A stretch of DNA of 53,550 bases from Zoogloeaceae bacterium (GTDB lineage: Bacteria > Pseudomonadota > Gammaproteobacteria > Burkholderiales > Rhodocyclaceae). The notes beneath the pieces are model-generated. The model worked only from the letters and a program-made list of their open reading frames with translations, was not told where the DNA came from and made no database searches. Within the stretch, counting starts at the first letter, position 1; each line of letters starts with the position of its first letter. The stretch is taken from the NCBI GenBank assembly GCA_031288305.1, contig JAITRP010000115.1, positions 1 through 53,550 of the forward strand. The letters are read 5' to 3'. This document shows, in pieces, positions 26,295 to 33,894 of this stretch. Made by a program: the position numbers and the translations under genes.

Positions 26295-26788
26295 GATGAT
26301 GATTCTCCGCAAGTGGTTTTCCAAAAAAAGCCGCTTGCATTGCGCATGACGGCCTATCGCCGCCGCATCCAGATTCTCACACCCGATCCCCGTTGTTTGC
26401 GGGGACATGTGCATCATACAACAGAAAACCCGCCCATGCATGGGGATGATGTCGCCAAACGCGACACGATGCGCCTCATTTATAACTCCTTGTTGGATGG
26501 TGACCACTCCCGGCACGATGCGCCGCCGCGTCCGGTTCTGTTGCAAGTGAGACTGCCTCCCTGTCACTGGAAACGTTTCCAGTGAGACCAGCCCGGTTTG
26601 TGGACACATCATTGGACACATTTCCATGAGGGAAGGCGTCTTTCTGGAAACCATCCTGGAAACCTGACTACCGGTTTGACTACTGGCTTGGATACCGGTC
26701 TGGATACCAAGCCGTCCTTCTCTTGGGAAAAACAAGGGAAAACAAGAGGCAAACCGCAGGCATCCGTGGGCCTTTGCCGATGGATTGG
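26295..26788. other. Non-coding or weakly coding island segment with repeats
   Basis: No gene is convincing. A minus-strand ATG at 26485 follows AAGGAG but the frame closes after about 21 codons. There is a degenerate 12-bp tandem repeat (26644-26712, units such as CTGGAAACCTGA and ATACCGGTCTGG) and one member of a 25-bp direct repeat (26504-26528). In P4 the comparable area holds a regulatory RNA; nothing here proves one. Confidence 0.4.
26504..26528. repeat. 25-bp direct repeat, copy 1
   Basis: The 25 bases beginning CCACTCCCGGCACGATGCGC and ending CGCCG are repeated exactly at 27043-27067. On the minus strand each copy lies just upstream of an AAGGAG ribosome site, so it may be a shared leader or the scar of a duplication. 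Confidence 0.7.
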
Positions 26789-27007
26789 CTACCGCCGGAT
26801 GGTCATGCGCATCTGTTGTTGCCAGAGTTCCGCCTGTAGCTTCTGGATGCGTTCGGCAATCTCACGTTTTGCCGCCAGACGGGAAGCGTCGGCATGGACG
26901 GATGATTTCTTCCACTTCCGGGCTTTCGGGTAGGCCGTCCGGTAGGCGTCGGCCTTCGTCCGGCCCAGGGCGATTTGCTGCGCGAAGATTTCTTGTGCTG
27001 GCGTCAT
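26789..27007 (-). CDS. Terminase small subunit-like short protein
   Basis: 72 residues from ATG 27007, with AAGGAG well placed upstream. The sequence MTPAQEIFAQQIALGRTKAD, then AYRTAYPKARKWKKSSVHAD and LAAKREIAERIQKLQAEL, resembles the DNA-binding N-terminal part of phage terminase small subunits, which are usually 140-180 residues. So it is either truncated or a dedicated short form, as phage satellites use to redirect packaging. The packaging role is inference. It lies 20 bases after the 147-residue gene and is probably in the same operon. Confidence 0.6.
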   Translation of the reverse strand: MTPAQEIFAQQIALGRTKADAYRTAYPKARKWKKSSVHADASRLAAKREIAERIQKLQAELWQQQMRMTIRR

Positions 27008-27027
27008 GGTTCTTTCTCCTTGGTTAC

Positions 27028-27471
27028 TTACTGTGCTTCTCGCCACTCCCGGCACGATGCGCCGCCGTCTTCCGGGCGTTGACGCAAGGGATGGTTCTCC
27101 CCATAGGCCGGGGACAGGTCTTCCCGTCCGGCGCAATACCCATCCGACAGGCCAGGCTTTCTCAAATGCTCGCAGGTGTGGCATTGGCGTAGCGCCATGC
27201 GGTTTCCTGTTGTCTCGCGGGCCACCTTCTCGGCATCCTCCCGGTTCAGTCCGCCGTCGAACTCAATGATTGCCGCCCGTTCCTCTTCCTGTTGAAAAAG
27301 TGATTTTTTTTCCGCAGGAAGGGAACTGACAAAACTGACAAAAGTGTTTTTTTCTTCCGTATGGGGCACTGACAAAACTGACAGAAGGCTTTTGTCAGTT
27401 TTGTCAGTTCGTTCAAAGGGAAAAAAAGTTGCTTTTTCCGCTTTCAGGAGCGCGATGTAATCCTTGCTCAT
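27028..27471 (-). CDS. Hypothetical island protein with C-terminal Cys cluster
   Basis: 147 residues. The N-terminal half is polar (KTDKSLLSVLSVPHTEEKN). A middle segment AAIIEFDGGLNREDAEKVAR resembles a stretch found in many betaproteobacterial island proteins encoded after DUF3987 primases. The C-terminus has Cys/His positions (RQCHTCEHL, GYCAGRE, GASCREW) that could bind zinc. Function unknown. The start overlaps the primase stop (ATGA). One copy of the 25-bp repeat overlaps its 3' end. Confidence 0.7.
   Translation of the reverse strand: MSKDYIALLKAEKATFFPFERTDKTDKSLLSVLSVPHTEEKNTFVSFVSSLPAEKKSLFQQEEERAAIIEFDGGLNREDAEKVARETTGNRMALRQCHTCEHLRKPGLSDGYCAGREDLSPAYGENHPLRQRPEDGGASCREWREAQ
27043..27067. 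repeat. 25-bp direct repeat, copy 2
   Basis: Exact match to 26504-26528. It overlaps the 3' end of the 147-residue gene and lies about 36 bases upstream of the TerS-like start. Confidence 0.7.
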
Positions 27472-29888
27472 GACGCACTCCCCACCATCGGCGAAAGGGT
27501 GAAAACCGGATCGGTAGGCCGTCCGCCTGTTGCATCCGCCGCAAGCTCGACAAGCCAGCCGTAATCGAGCAACAGGCGACAGGCTTTCTTGACGGCCTCG
27601 CGGTCACTCAACCCCTGCCAGCACTTTCGATAGACATCCCGCGCCGAAAACGAAAGGGGAAGCTCGCCGCGTCTCAGTCGCGCCAGCAGCAATTTCGCCG
27701 CGCCGGTTTCCGGATGCTCCACGGCGTGATAAACCCGTCGCGCGTGTGGTTCCAGGTATTGAAGCCAGCCCAGGGCCTTCGTCAGGGTTCGCCGGGAAAC
27801 CTGCTTTCCGTCCGGATCGTCGGCAATATGCAGGATCAAGGCCAGCTTGCCGACCAATCCCGGATACTTGCCGAAATGCGCGGCCAGGGCAGGGTTTTCT
27901 TCCCCGGCTTCCGCGTCCCGGCGCTCCCGCATGAAGTCTGAATACCATTCGACGAACATCCCTTGCGCTTCATCCGACAGGCGGAGAAAAGGTGGATCAT
28001 TGCCGAAGCCGTCATGCTGCCCGATGGCTTCCGGGTCGAAGGTATCGGCGCGAAGAAAGAGCGAATGGACTTTCTCTTTCGCCTCCTTGTCTGGAAAATG
28101 ATCCACGTAGGCGAAGGTTTCGGCGTCCGGCCAGACAAGCAACTGGAAGCGTTGCAGCAGGCCGTCCGCCCGCTCCCCGTGGTACGCGCTCCTGACGTAC
28201 CGGGACAGCGGCCCCGGTTGAATGCCGCCGACAATGGATAACGCGAATCTCGGAAGGCTCGTTACCCCGCGCCCGATGCGGTCGAAACGATAGCCTTCCT
28301 TGCCGCTCCATCCAGACAGGTACAATCCCCGCGCCGTCGCCTGTGTTTCCTCTTCCAGCTTGACCAGGAAGGAAGATAGCTCATCGCGCTCCACCAGCAG
28401 GCCATTGGGGTTTTCCGCCAGCAGTTCGCCCAAACGTTCGGCGGTTGCGTCCGACGTCCAATAGGTGCGGGGAATGGGCTTGTCCGGTTCGTCACAGGTC
28501 AAGTCGATATCCGCCGATGGATCTTTCGCCAGTGCCTTACCAGCCGCTTTTTTCTTTGCGCTCTTTTGAATCCTGGAGCGCTCCGCGCCGATCTCGTATT
28601 CCGTCATGGCGTCCCGGCATTCCTCGTCCGCCTTCATCTGCAATACCTTGAACGGTCGTAGCGCATCCCGCATGGCGGGCGATTTCAGGGCGGATGGCGG
28701 CCCGATGATCGCGCCCCAGACGTTGGCATACTCCGTCCAGTCGTCGCGTTGCTTCAAACGGATGCCCAGCTTGCGCCCGATAAGGCTTCCCAAGGCCACC
28801 ATACAGGGCGCCGCCGCGAATTCAGGACGAAACCGCGCCCGCTCCGCCGCGTCCGCTACCCAGGCTTGCATATCGTCAGGCAAAATTTCCAATGGGAAGG
28901 CCAGAACGTCTGGAAGCCTGGGTAAGGGCGATGGTCCCGTAACTTCCGGGGGCGGAGTAGCGGCCCCGGTATTCCCGGAATCCAGCGCCGCGCCGACTAC
29001 CACCTTCACGGCGGCCAGTCCTTTTGCCTGGTGCAGGTCGTTGAAGTCTGTCTGGCCGTCCATTCGTCCCTCCCCGAAAACCGGCACGGCCACACAGCCG
29101 CCTACCGCCCGCGCTGCCTCCGTTGCCTTGGTCAAGCCAGGATTGCCGGGGGTCAGGCGGTCATCGTCAGCGCACAGGACAATCCGGACATCCGGCAGCT
29201 TCGCCCGCAAAGCCTCCGCCACAGGGCGCAGATTCCCGGCATCGAAGGCCACCGCCACGGCATGGCCGGTTGCCTCGTGGATAGATGCTCCAGTGGCGAA
29301 ACCTTCCGCGATGCAGAGCACGCCATTGGGCTTGCCGATGGAGTAATAGCATCCCGCCTTTTGTCCGCCAGTCAGGAATCGCTTTGTCCCGTCCGCGCCG
29401 ATGAATTGCAGGGAATGCAGCTTGCCCGCCGTGTCGCGCAGGGGGATAGCCAGCCGCCCATCCTCGCCGATCTTCACCGCATGGGGCTTGACGCCTTTTT
29501 TGGTCAGATACGGATGCTTCCTTGCCGGAGAAGCTTCCTTGAGAATCCGCCCAGCTTCCTCGGCGGCTTCCGCATGGCGCCGTGCCTCTTCCTCCGCCCG
29601 CGCCGCCTGCGCCGCCCGGATGTGTTCCCGGTGCGCGGCCTCTTCTGCTGGCGTCAGGGTACTACGGTCAATGTCCGCCCGCCAGTTCTCCCAATCAAGA
29701 CCATCGCGCCAGTTTTCAAAACCGCCCGCCGCGATACCGTCAAGGTGTAGCAAATAAGCCGCGTCTCCCCGCCCGCCTCGGCCCTCGGCATCGCACCTGT
29801 GCAACCTGCCATCGGCGATCAGGTCTTTTGGCGGGATGATGCCTCGTGCAGTCAGGGCGTCTTGAAATTGCGCTATTGGATTATTCAT
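27468..29888 (-). CDS. Toprim primase fused to DUF3987 helicase-like domain
   Basis: 806 residues. The N-terminal part (to about 130) has a long charged helix (EEEARRHAEAAEEAGRILKE). A Toprim primase domain at about 170-300 contains GVLCIAEGFATGASIHEATG and IVLCADDDRL. From about 330 a DUF3987 domain of the YfjI type has VWGAIIGPPSALKSPAMRDA as a Walker-like segment and LLVERDELSSFLVKLEE. Such proteins initiate replication of P4-like elements. It is the central gene of a tightly overlapping operon. Confidence 0.85.
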   Translation of the reverse strand: MNNPIAQFQDALTARGIIPPKDLIADGRLHRCDAEGRGGRGDAAYLLHLDGIAAGGFENWRDGLDWENWRADIDRSTLTPAEEAAHREHIRAAQAARAEEEARRHAEAAEEAGRILKEASPARKHPYLTKKGVKPHAVKIGEDGRLAIPLRDTAGKLHSLQFIGADGTKRFLTGGQKAGCYYSIGKPNGVLCIAEGFATGASIHEATGHAVAVAFDAGNLRPVAEALRAKLPDVRIVLCADDDRLTPGNPGLTKATEAARAVGGCVAVPVFGEGRMDGQTDFNDLHQAKGLAAVKVVVGAALDSGNTGAATPPPEVTGPSPLPRLPDVLAFPLEILPDDMQAWVADAAERARFRPEFAAAPCMVALGSLIGRKLGIRLKQRDDWTEYANVWGAIIGPPSALKSPAMRDALRPFKVLQMKADEECRDAMTEYEIGAERSRIQKSAKKKAAGKALAKDPSADIDLTCDEPDKPIPRTYWTSDATAERLGELLAENPNGLLVERDELSSFLVKLEEETQATARGLYLSGWSGKEGYRFDRIGRGVTSLPRFALSIVGGIQPGPLSRYVRSAYHGERADGLLQRFQLLVWPDAETFAYVDHFPDKEAKEKVHSLFLRADTFDPEAIGQHDGFGNDPPFLRLSDEAQGMFVEWYSDFMRERRDAEAGEENPALAAHFGKYPGLVGKLALILHIADDPDGKQVSRRTLTKALGWLQYLEPHARRVYHAVEHPETGAAKLLLARLRRGELPLSFSARDVYRKCWQGLSDREAVKKACRLLLDYGWLVELAADATGGRPTDPVFTLSPMVGSAS

Positions 29889-30057
29889 GGCGCATCCCTC
29901 CCCGCTGAATCAGCCAAAACGCCAAGCCAGCGGGAATCAATCCCCACAAGGCAAGACGAACGATTACGGCTTTGGGTGGTGAATGCGGAACACGAAAGCA
30001 GCTTTTGAGGGCCGCCTGATTCCCCGTCAGCGCGGCCTTTTGTTTGGCTTCAGTCAT
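29881..30057 (-). CDS. 58-residue single-pass membrane protein
   Basis: The frame starts at ATG 30057 and begins MTEAKQKAALTGNQAALKSC. One hydrophobic segment (VIVRLALWGLIPAGLAFWLI) is followed by QRGGMRHE. It overlaps the preceding gene's stop by eight bases and the primase start by eight, a clear sign of real translation. Function unknown. Confidence 0.6.
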   Translation of the reverse strand: MTEAKQKAALTGNQAALKSCFRVPHSPPKAVIVRLALWGLIPAGLAFWLIQRGGMRHE

Positions 30058-30340
30058 CGCCGCGACCTCCCCTGATAACCGCGTCCTCGAATTTGGCTAT
30101 GGCCTCGCTAAGACGCGGATGCTTCAAGCAGGTCGCCCGGTCACAACAAACAGACTTCGCGGCAAGAAGCAGATCAGTGACGCAATCCGGCAGTGCTGGC
30201 GACTGTGCAGCGTCCAGTACCGCCGCCGCCACAATCAGGCCGCCAATGTACGAATCGTCCAGTTCGCGGGCGTTCATGACCTCATGCGCGGCATCCACGC
30301 AAGCGGCCAGCCGCCGTCCCAAAAGATGGATGGCGCTCAT
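30050..30340 (-). CDS. Hypothetical 96-residue island protein
   Basis: A mostly helical sequence, MSAIHLLGRRLAACVDAAHE, with several Cys near the middle (SVCCDRATCLK). No signal peptide or known motif. It begins with a GGGAG site and overlaps alpA by four bases (ATGA), so it belongs to the alpA-primase operon. Function unknown. Confidence 0.65.
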   Translation of the reverse strand: MSAIHLLGRRLAACVDAAHEVMNARELDDSYIGGLIVAAAVLDAAQSPALPDCVTDLLLAAKSVCCDRATCLKHPRLSEAIAKFEDAVIRGGRGDD

Positions 30341-30552
30341 GATTGCACTCCCTCAATCAAGGCGCGGACGTCTTCAACACGCCAAACAGTCACCCCCTGA
30401 GAGAGTTTCAAGGGCTTGGGGAATCGCCCGTTCTTGACGCCTGCCCACCACGTAGAGCGGCTCACCGGGACAAGTGGCGGAAGACCGCGTTTTGAATCGC
30501 CGATAATCTGCTTGACTCGCAAGAACCCGGCTTCTGGGATTTGCTGTTGCAT
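30337..30552 (-). CDS. alpA: AlpA-family transcriptional regulator/excisionase
   Basis: 71 residues with a MerR-like HTH of the AlpA family: FLRVKQIIG, then VSRSTWWAGVKNGRFPKPLK and VTVWRVEDVRALIEG. In P4-like elements and Gram-negative phage satellites AlpA turns on the element's genes and can aid excision. Ribosome site AAAAGGAG. Together with the overlapping downstream genes this is the head of the replication operon; the likely promoter region holds a palindrome (30658-30674). Confidence 0.85.
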   Translation of the reverse strand: MQQQIPEAGFLRVKQIIGDSKRGLPPLVPVSRSTWWAGVKNGRFPKPLKLSQGVTVWRVEDVRALIEGVQS

Positions 30553-30657
30553 GTCGTACTCCTTTTAACAAAGTGAGTCGACATAGAACACGAGACAGGG
30601 GGCTATCCCGCAACCTGTCTACCTGGTTCCAGCAACGGCGCGGGTTTGCGGGTGTGA

Positions 30658-30674
30658 GTAGACAGACTGTCTAC
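30658..30674. promoter_or_regulatory. 17-bp perfect palindrome upstream of alpA
   Basis: GTAGACAGACTGTCTAC is a perfect inverted repeat about the central base. A further half site CTGTCTAC lies at 30615-30622, nearer alpA. It overlaps the higA stop codon. It is a candidate operator for AlpA or for the extended antitoxin; which protein binds is unknown. Confidence 0.5.
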
Positions 30675-31729
30675 TTCTTTTGTGTCGCTTTCTTCAGTTG
30701 TCCGACAAGTCCAAAACCATCTTCAGAGCCTGATGCGCCCGCTTGTTTTCCTAGAATCTGTTTCACACGGGAAACGCTTACCCCTTCTTCCTCGGATATG
30801 ACCTGCAAATAATTCTTTACGCCATCGGCCATCAATTCGCTCTTCCGTTTTGCGAGGCGTTTTCGCCGCTCTTCAAAGGATTCGTTTCTTTGGGACAGCT
30901 TTTGCTGTGCTTCTTCAATTCCTGCCTGCCTGCCCGTATAATAAATATTCATTGTGTGTATGACGCATCGCTTATCCGTTTCCGCGATCAACGCTCTCCC
31001 CGCCAGAAAAGACACATGAGCAATACTCTTCCACAAAGAAACCTGTTCTCCGGCGTCAGATGCCTTCAAGCCATCCAGAACAGAATTGGAAAGAGCGCCA
31101 GTCAGATTAATAAAACGCCTCTCCGCCTGCTCTTCATCTGGCATCCTGCCGGATAGAAATGGGCGCATGAATTCGGAAACGCTCATTTTGCCATTCAGAC
31201 ATGGAATCATCGCCCTCAGAATGAACAGGGAAAAATTTACAAGCTGTTCCCTTTCCGTGTCTCCCGCCCCATGCTCGGCTTCCAGCAGCAATACCTTCCG
31301 TTCAGCATCCAACAGCTTCCACATGCCCCGGCACAGATCAAATGCCCGCCGCAATTCCTGCCGTACGCCAGAACCTGGCCCGTAGCCAAGGCCAAGCTGT
31401 TCGTCTTTATCCGCCATCAGATCTGCCGCCGCCACTTCCAGCGGCAGGATTGCCATCAAACGCTCTGGATGCTGATTGGCCTCCCATAAATCGACAGCCG
31501 CCTGCATCCGTAGCCAGGATTCCGGACTGGTGCGCGTCAGTCTTCCGATACGCGCCGCAAGATCAGGGCTTAGCCCCCGCTTTTCGTGCAGCAATTCGGA
31601 AATGGTCAGCCGGGACACCATCAGGCTTTGGGCAAATTTCGTCTGCGTCATGCGCAGCGCGGGCAACACGTCTTCACGCAGAATCGCGCCGGGATGGGTT
31701 GGCTTGCGGTTTGGGTCGCGCAGGCTCAT
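30671..31729 (-). CDS. higA: HigA-type antitoxin with a long C-terminal extension
   Basis: 352 residues, against about 95-105 for normal HigA. Residues 1-95 are a clear HigA HTH domain (HPGAILREDVLPALRMTQTK, LMVSRLTISELLHEKRGLSP, SWLRMQAAVDLWEANQHP). Residues 100-352 are an extension I do not recognise, mostly helical, with a charged coiled region (ESFEERRKRLAKRKSELMAD) and a possible second HTH (VISEEEGVSVSRVKQILG). The DNA for the extension is visibly richer in A and T than neighbouring genes. The start overlaps the toxin stop by one base. It should neutralise HigB and repress the promoter. Confidence 0.8.
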   Translation of the reverse strand: MSLRDPNRKPTHPGAILREDVLPALRMTQTKFAQSLMVSRLTISELLHEKRGLSPDLAARIGRLTRTSPESWLRMQAAVDLWEANQHPERLMAILPLEVAAADLMADKDEQLGLGYGPGSGVRQELRRAFDLCRGMWKLLDAERKVLLLEAEHGAGDTEREQLVNFSLFILRAMIPCLNGKMSVSEFMRPFLSGRMPDEEQAERRFINLTGALSNSVLDGLKASDAGEQVSLWKSIAHVSFLAGRALIAETDKRCVIHTMNIYYTGRQAGIEEAQQKLSQRNESFEERRKRLAKRKSELMADGVKNYLQVISEEEGVSVSRVKQILGKQAGASGSEDGFGLVGQLKKATQKK

Positions 31730-32007
31730 CAGTGATAATCCTCAAGATCGACGTTTGTAGCGTCTTCATCATCAAAACGAAAAGTCAGCCGCCAATTGGC
31801 GGACACAGACACGGCGTAATCGCCCCGGCGGTCGCCTTTCAGCGCATGGAACCGATAGCCCGGCAAATCCATGTCTTCCGGTTTGACGGCGGCCTCCAGC
31901 CTGTCCAGCAATCGCTCCATCCGCGCCGCGTACTGGGCGGGGATTCCGCGAGAATCGCCCCCGGTGAAAAACCGGCGCAAGCCTTTGTGCCTGAAATTCT
32001 GGATCAT
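31729..32007 (-). CDS. higB: HigB-type RelE-superfamily toxin
   Basis: 92 residues from ATG 32007 (MIQNFRHKGLRRFFTGGDSR). The family blocks are present: ERLLDRLEAAVKPEDMDLPG, YRFHALKGDRRGDYAVSVSA and NWRLTFRFDDEDATNVDLED. HigB toxins cut mRNA on the ribosome. Toxin-first order is typical for higBA. A longer frame to 32043 would run through the operator and was rejected. The pair probably stabilises the island. Confidence 0.9.
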   Translation of the reverse strand: MIQNFRHKGLRRFFTGGDSRGIPAQYAARMERLLDRLEAAVKPEDMDLPGYRFHALKGDRRGDYAVSVSANWRLTFRFDDEDATNVDLEDYH

Positions 32008-32031
32008 GTGCGTAGCTATCCGATGTGTTCC

Positions 32032-32059
32032 ATTGTAATCCAATACATTACAAAATCAA
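32032..32059 (-). promoter_or_regulatory. higBA promoter with overlapping 21-bp palindromic operator
   Basis: On the minus strand a -35 TTGATT and a -10 TACAAT are 16 bases apart, 25 bases before the higB ATG. The perfect inverted repeat TTGTAAT-N7-ATTACAA (32033-32053) covers the spacer and the -10. This is the layout expected for autoregulation by HigA. Confidence 0.65.
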
Positions 32060-33273
32060 ATGGCTTGGCGTAGCGGAATTACATCTGCCCCGGCCTTCAG
32101 TTTGTCCAAATAGTCCGCCCAAGCTTGCATCATCTCCCGGCGCTCTTTCAGGTACTTGGTGCGGTTGTAGGCCGTCCCCAGGGTATCCGGCACGGCGTGG
32201 GCGAGCTGATGTTCGATCCACTCTGGCGGGAAGTGCAACACTTCCGCCAGCAGGGTGCGCGCCATCGCCCGGAAGCCATGCCCGGTCATTTCTGTTCGGG
32301 TGTCATAGCCCATGTTTTGCAAGGCTCGGTTTAGCGTCGCATCGCTCAAAGGCCGCCCCGCCCGCACGCCGGAGAAGACGAAGCCGCTTTTGTCATGCCC
32401 GGTTATCGGGTGCAGGTCTTGCAGAATCGCCACGGCTTGCGGGGCAAGGGGGACAAGATGCTCCGTCCCGGTTTTGCTGGTGGTGTAGCGCCATTCGGCT
32501 TTCTCAAGGTCAATATCCGCCCATTTTGCCGTGCGCAATTCGCCAGGGCGCACGAACACCAAAGGGGCAAGCCGCAAGGCCGCACGAACCACGGGAGTGC
32601 CTTTATAGTCGGCAATGGCGCGTAGCAATGCGCCAACGCGCACGGGGTCTGTGATCGCCGCCATGTTCTTGCCGCGATACACCTGCAAAGCGCCTTTCAG
32701 ATCGGGGCATGGGTCGCGTTCCTCCCGCCGCCCGGTAGCGATGGCGTAGCGCATGACCTGCGAAATGACGGTCTTTACCCGGTGTGCCGTTTCGATGATG
32801 CCTCGCTCTTCGATGCGTCGCAACACCGCCAGGACTTCAGGGGCCTTGATGTCCGCAATCACGCTCCCGCCCATATAGGGGAAAACGTTTTGCTCCAGCC
32901 GCGCAATGGCGGTACGCGCATGGCCTTCCGCCTTGTCCGCCTTCCATTGCTCGAACCACTCCCGCGCCACCGTTTCAAAGCTATTGGCCGCCCGCTCCAG
33001 TCTGGCGGTCTTCTGTGCCTTCCTTGCCGCGCCAGGGTCAGCGCCATTCGCCAGCAGCTTCCGGGCTTCGTCCCGGCGTTCGCGGGCTTCCTTGAGGGAC
33101 ACATCGGGGTATGCGCCAAAGGAAAGCAATTTTTCTTTCCCCTCGAAGCGGTATTTCATCCGCCAGAGCTTTCCGCCCGACGGATTGACCAGCAGGTATA
33201 AACCCTTCTCATCCGCCAGCTTGGAAGGCTTCTCGGCGGGTTTGGCGTTCTTGATGGCAGTATCGGTCAGCAT
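32056..33273 (-). CDS. int: Tyrosine-type integrase (P4-like, with N-terminal arm-binding domain)
   Basis: 405 residues. The N-terminal arm-DNA-binding domain (DUF4102 type) begins MLTDTAIKNAKPAEKPSKLA and includes LLSFGAYPDVSLKEARERRD. A core-binding domain (about 100-195) follows. The catalytic domain has the first Arg in LAPLVFVRPGELRTAKW, the H-x-x-R in TGHGFRAMARTLL, the second His in IEHQLAHAVPD, and Tyr in LGTAYNRTKYLKER. Length is full and no defect is seen. Its ribosome site AAAGGA lies among the arm boxes, so integrase binding may repress its own synthesis. Confidence 0.95.
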   Translation of the reverse strand: MLTDTAIKNAKPAEKPSKLADEKGLYLLVNPSGGKLWRMKYRFEGKEKLLSFGAYPDVSLKEARERRDEARKLLANGADPGAARKAQKTARLERAANSFETVAREWFEQWKADKAEGHARTAIARLEQNVFPYMGGSVIADIKAPEVLAVLRRIEERGIIETAHRVKTVISQVMRYAIATGRREERDPCPDLKGALQVYRGKNMAAITDPVRVGALLRAIADYKGTPVVRAALRLAPLVFVRPGELRTAKWADIDLEKAEWRYTTSKTGTEHLVPLAPQAVAILQDLHPITGHDKSGFVFSGVRAGRPLSDATLNRALQNMGYDTRTEMTGHGFRAMARTLLAEVLHFPPEWIEHQLAHAVPDTLGTAYNRTKYLKERREMMQAWADYLDKLKAGADVIPLRQAI

Positions 33274-33275
33274 TT

Positions 33276-33334
33276 GGGGGTATCCTTTCCGGGGGTACAG
33301 TGGGATACCCCATAAAGTACCCCCACATACCCCC
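33276..33334. other. Right-end integrase arm boxes
   Basis: Five TACCCC(C) boxes in both orientations lie between the integrase ATG and the tmRNA terminator: 33276-33283, 33291-33297, 33306-33311, 33318-33324 and 33328-33334. The same box occurs twice at the island's other end. They are probable arm-type binding sites of the attachment region. Confidence 0.65.
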
Positions 33335-33371
33335 GGATGTCAATGTATCTTATTGGACTGCATAGGACAAT

Positions 33372-33413
33372 AAAAAGGCCGGAACCTTGTATTTACTTGG
33401 TTTTCCGGCCTTT
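33372..33413 (-). terminator. Rho-independent terminator after ssrA
   Basis: AAAGGCCGGAA and TTCCGGCCTTT form an 11-bp stem with a 17-base loop; on the minus strand the stem runs into a T run. It lies about 25 bases after the tmRNA end. Confidence 0.75.
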
Positions 33414-33437
33414 ATCGGACTGCTTCGGATGGTCATC

Positions 33438-33797
33438 TGTTGGAGGCGGCGGGAATCGAACCCGCGTCCGCAAGCCCTCTGCAACGCGATCTACATGCTT
33501 AGTCCATCCATTTGGATTTAATCCGCGTGCGCCGGATAGACAGGCTCATTTTGGACGATCCGCTCGATTTTCGTGTTTGCGCGCGCGGCAAGCGCAAACC
33601 TTAGCTGATGGTTCTGACCTTGCTGTCGAAAATCCGACCCGACCCGTCAGCAAGTCGGTGCAAGGCTCGCCGGTTTAGGCGGCGAGAGCGAAACGCTCGT
33701 CGTTGGCGTTTGTAAGTTTTCAGCGGATTTACGAGGTAACTGAACCTCGGCATGCACAACGCTGCTTTGCAACCCGCGTCGAAGCCAAGTCGCCCCC
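33438..33797 (-). ncRNA. ssrA: Transfer-messenger RNA (tmRNA)
   Basis: The tmRNA rescues stalled ribosomes with SmpB. The 5' end GGGGGCGACTTGGCTTCGACG pairs with the 3' acceptor CGCCTCC; the T arm GCGGGTTCGATTCCCGC is intact. The tag frame at 33675-33707 encodes ANDERFALAA then TAA, a tag of the Rhodocyclales-like type. Length, 357-360 bases, is normal. The three bases after the discriminator A are ACA, not CCA, in the DNA, possibly a result of the adjacent island insertion; CCA would then have to be added enzymatically. Confidence 0.95.
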
Positions 33798-33894
33798 GTT
33801 GTGATTCTGGATCATAACAGAAATTGGACGGAGCAGATGACAGAAGCGGGAAGACAGGTTAAATTGCCGCGCCTTGCCATTTTTGCCGACACAG

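Larger units (their letters stand above)
26040..33437. mobile_element. P4/PICI-like integrative element next to ssrA
   Basis: An intact tyrosine integrase abuts the 3' end of tmRNA, a known target for such enzymes. Repeated TACCCCC boxes, probable integrase arm sites, occur at both ends (26051-26069 and 33276-33334). Gene order from the integrase is int, higB, higA, alpA, two small genes, primase/helicase, unknown, TerS-like gene, small unknown. There are no capsid or tail genes. The exact left junction and a core duplication could not be found by eye, so the left boundary is approximate. Confidence 0.75.

Noticed and set aside
26040-26735. 231-residue minus-strand frame in the island
   Set aside because: Only the last 84 codons have a plausible start and ribosome site; the upstream part is repetitive and has no supported start.
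26040-33437. Classical attL/attR core duplication for the island
   Set aside because: I compared the sequence around both ends by eye and found no convincing direct repeat; only the TACCCCC arm boxes are shared.
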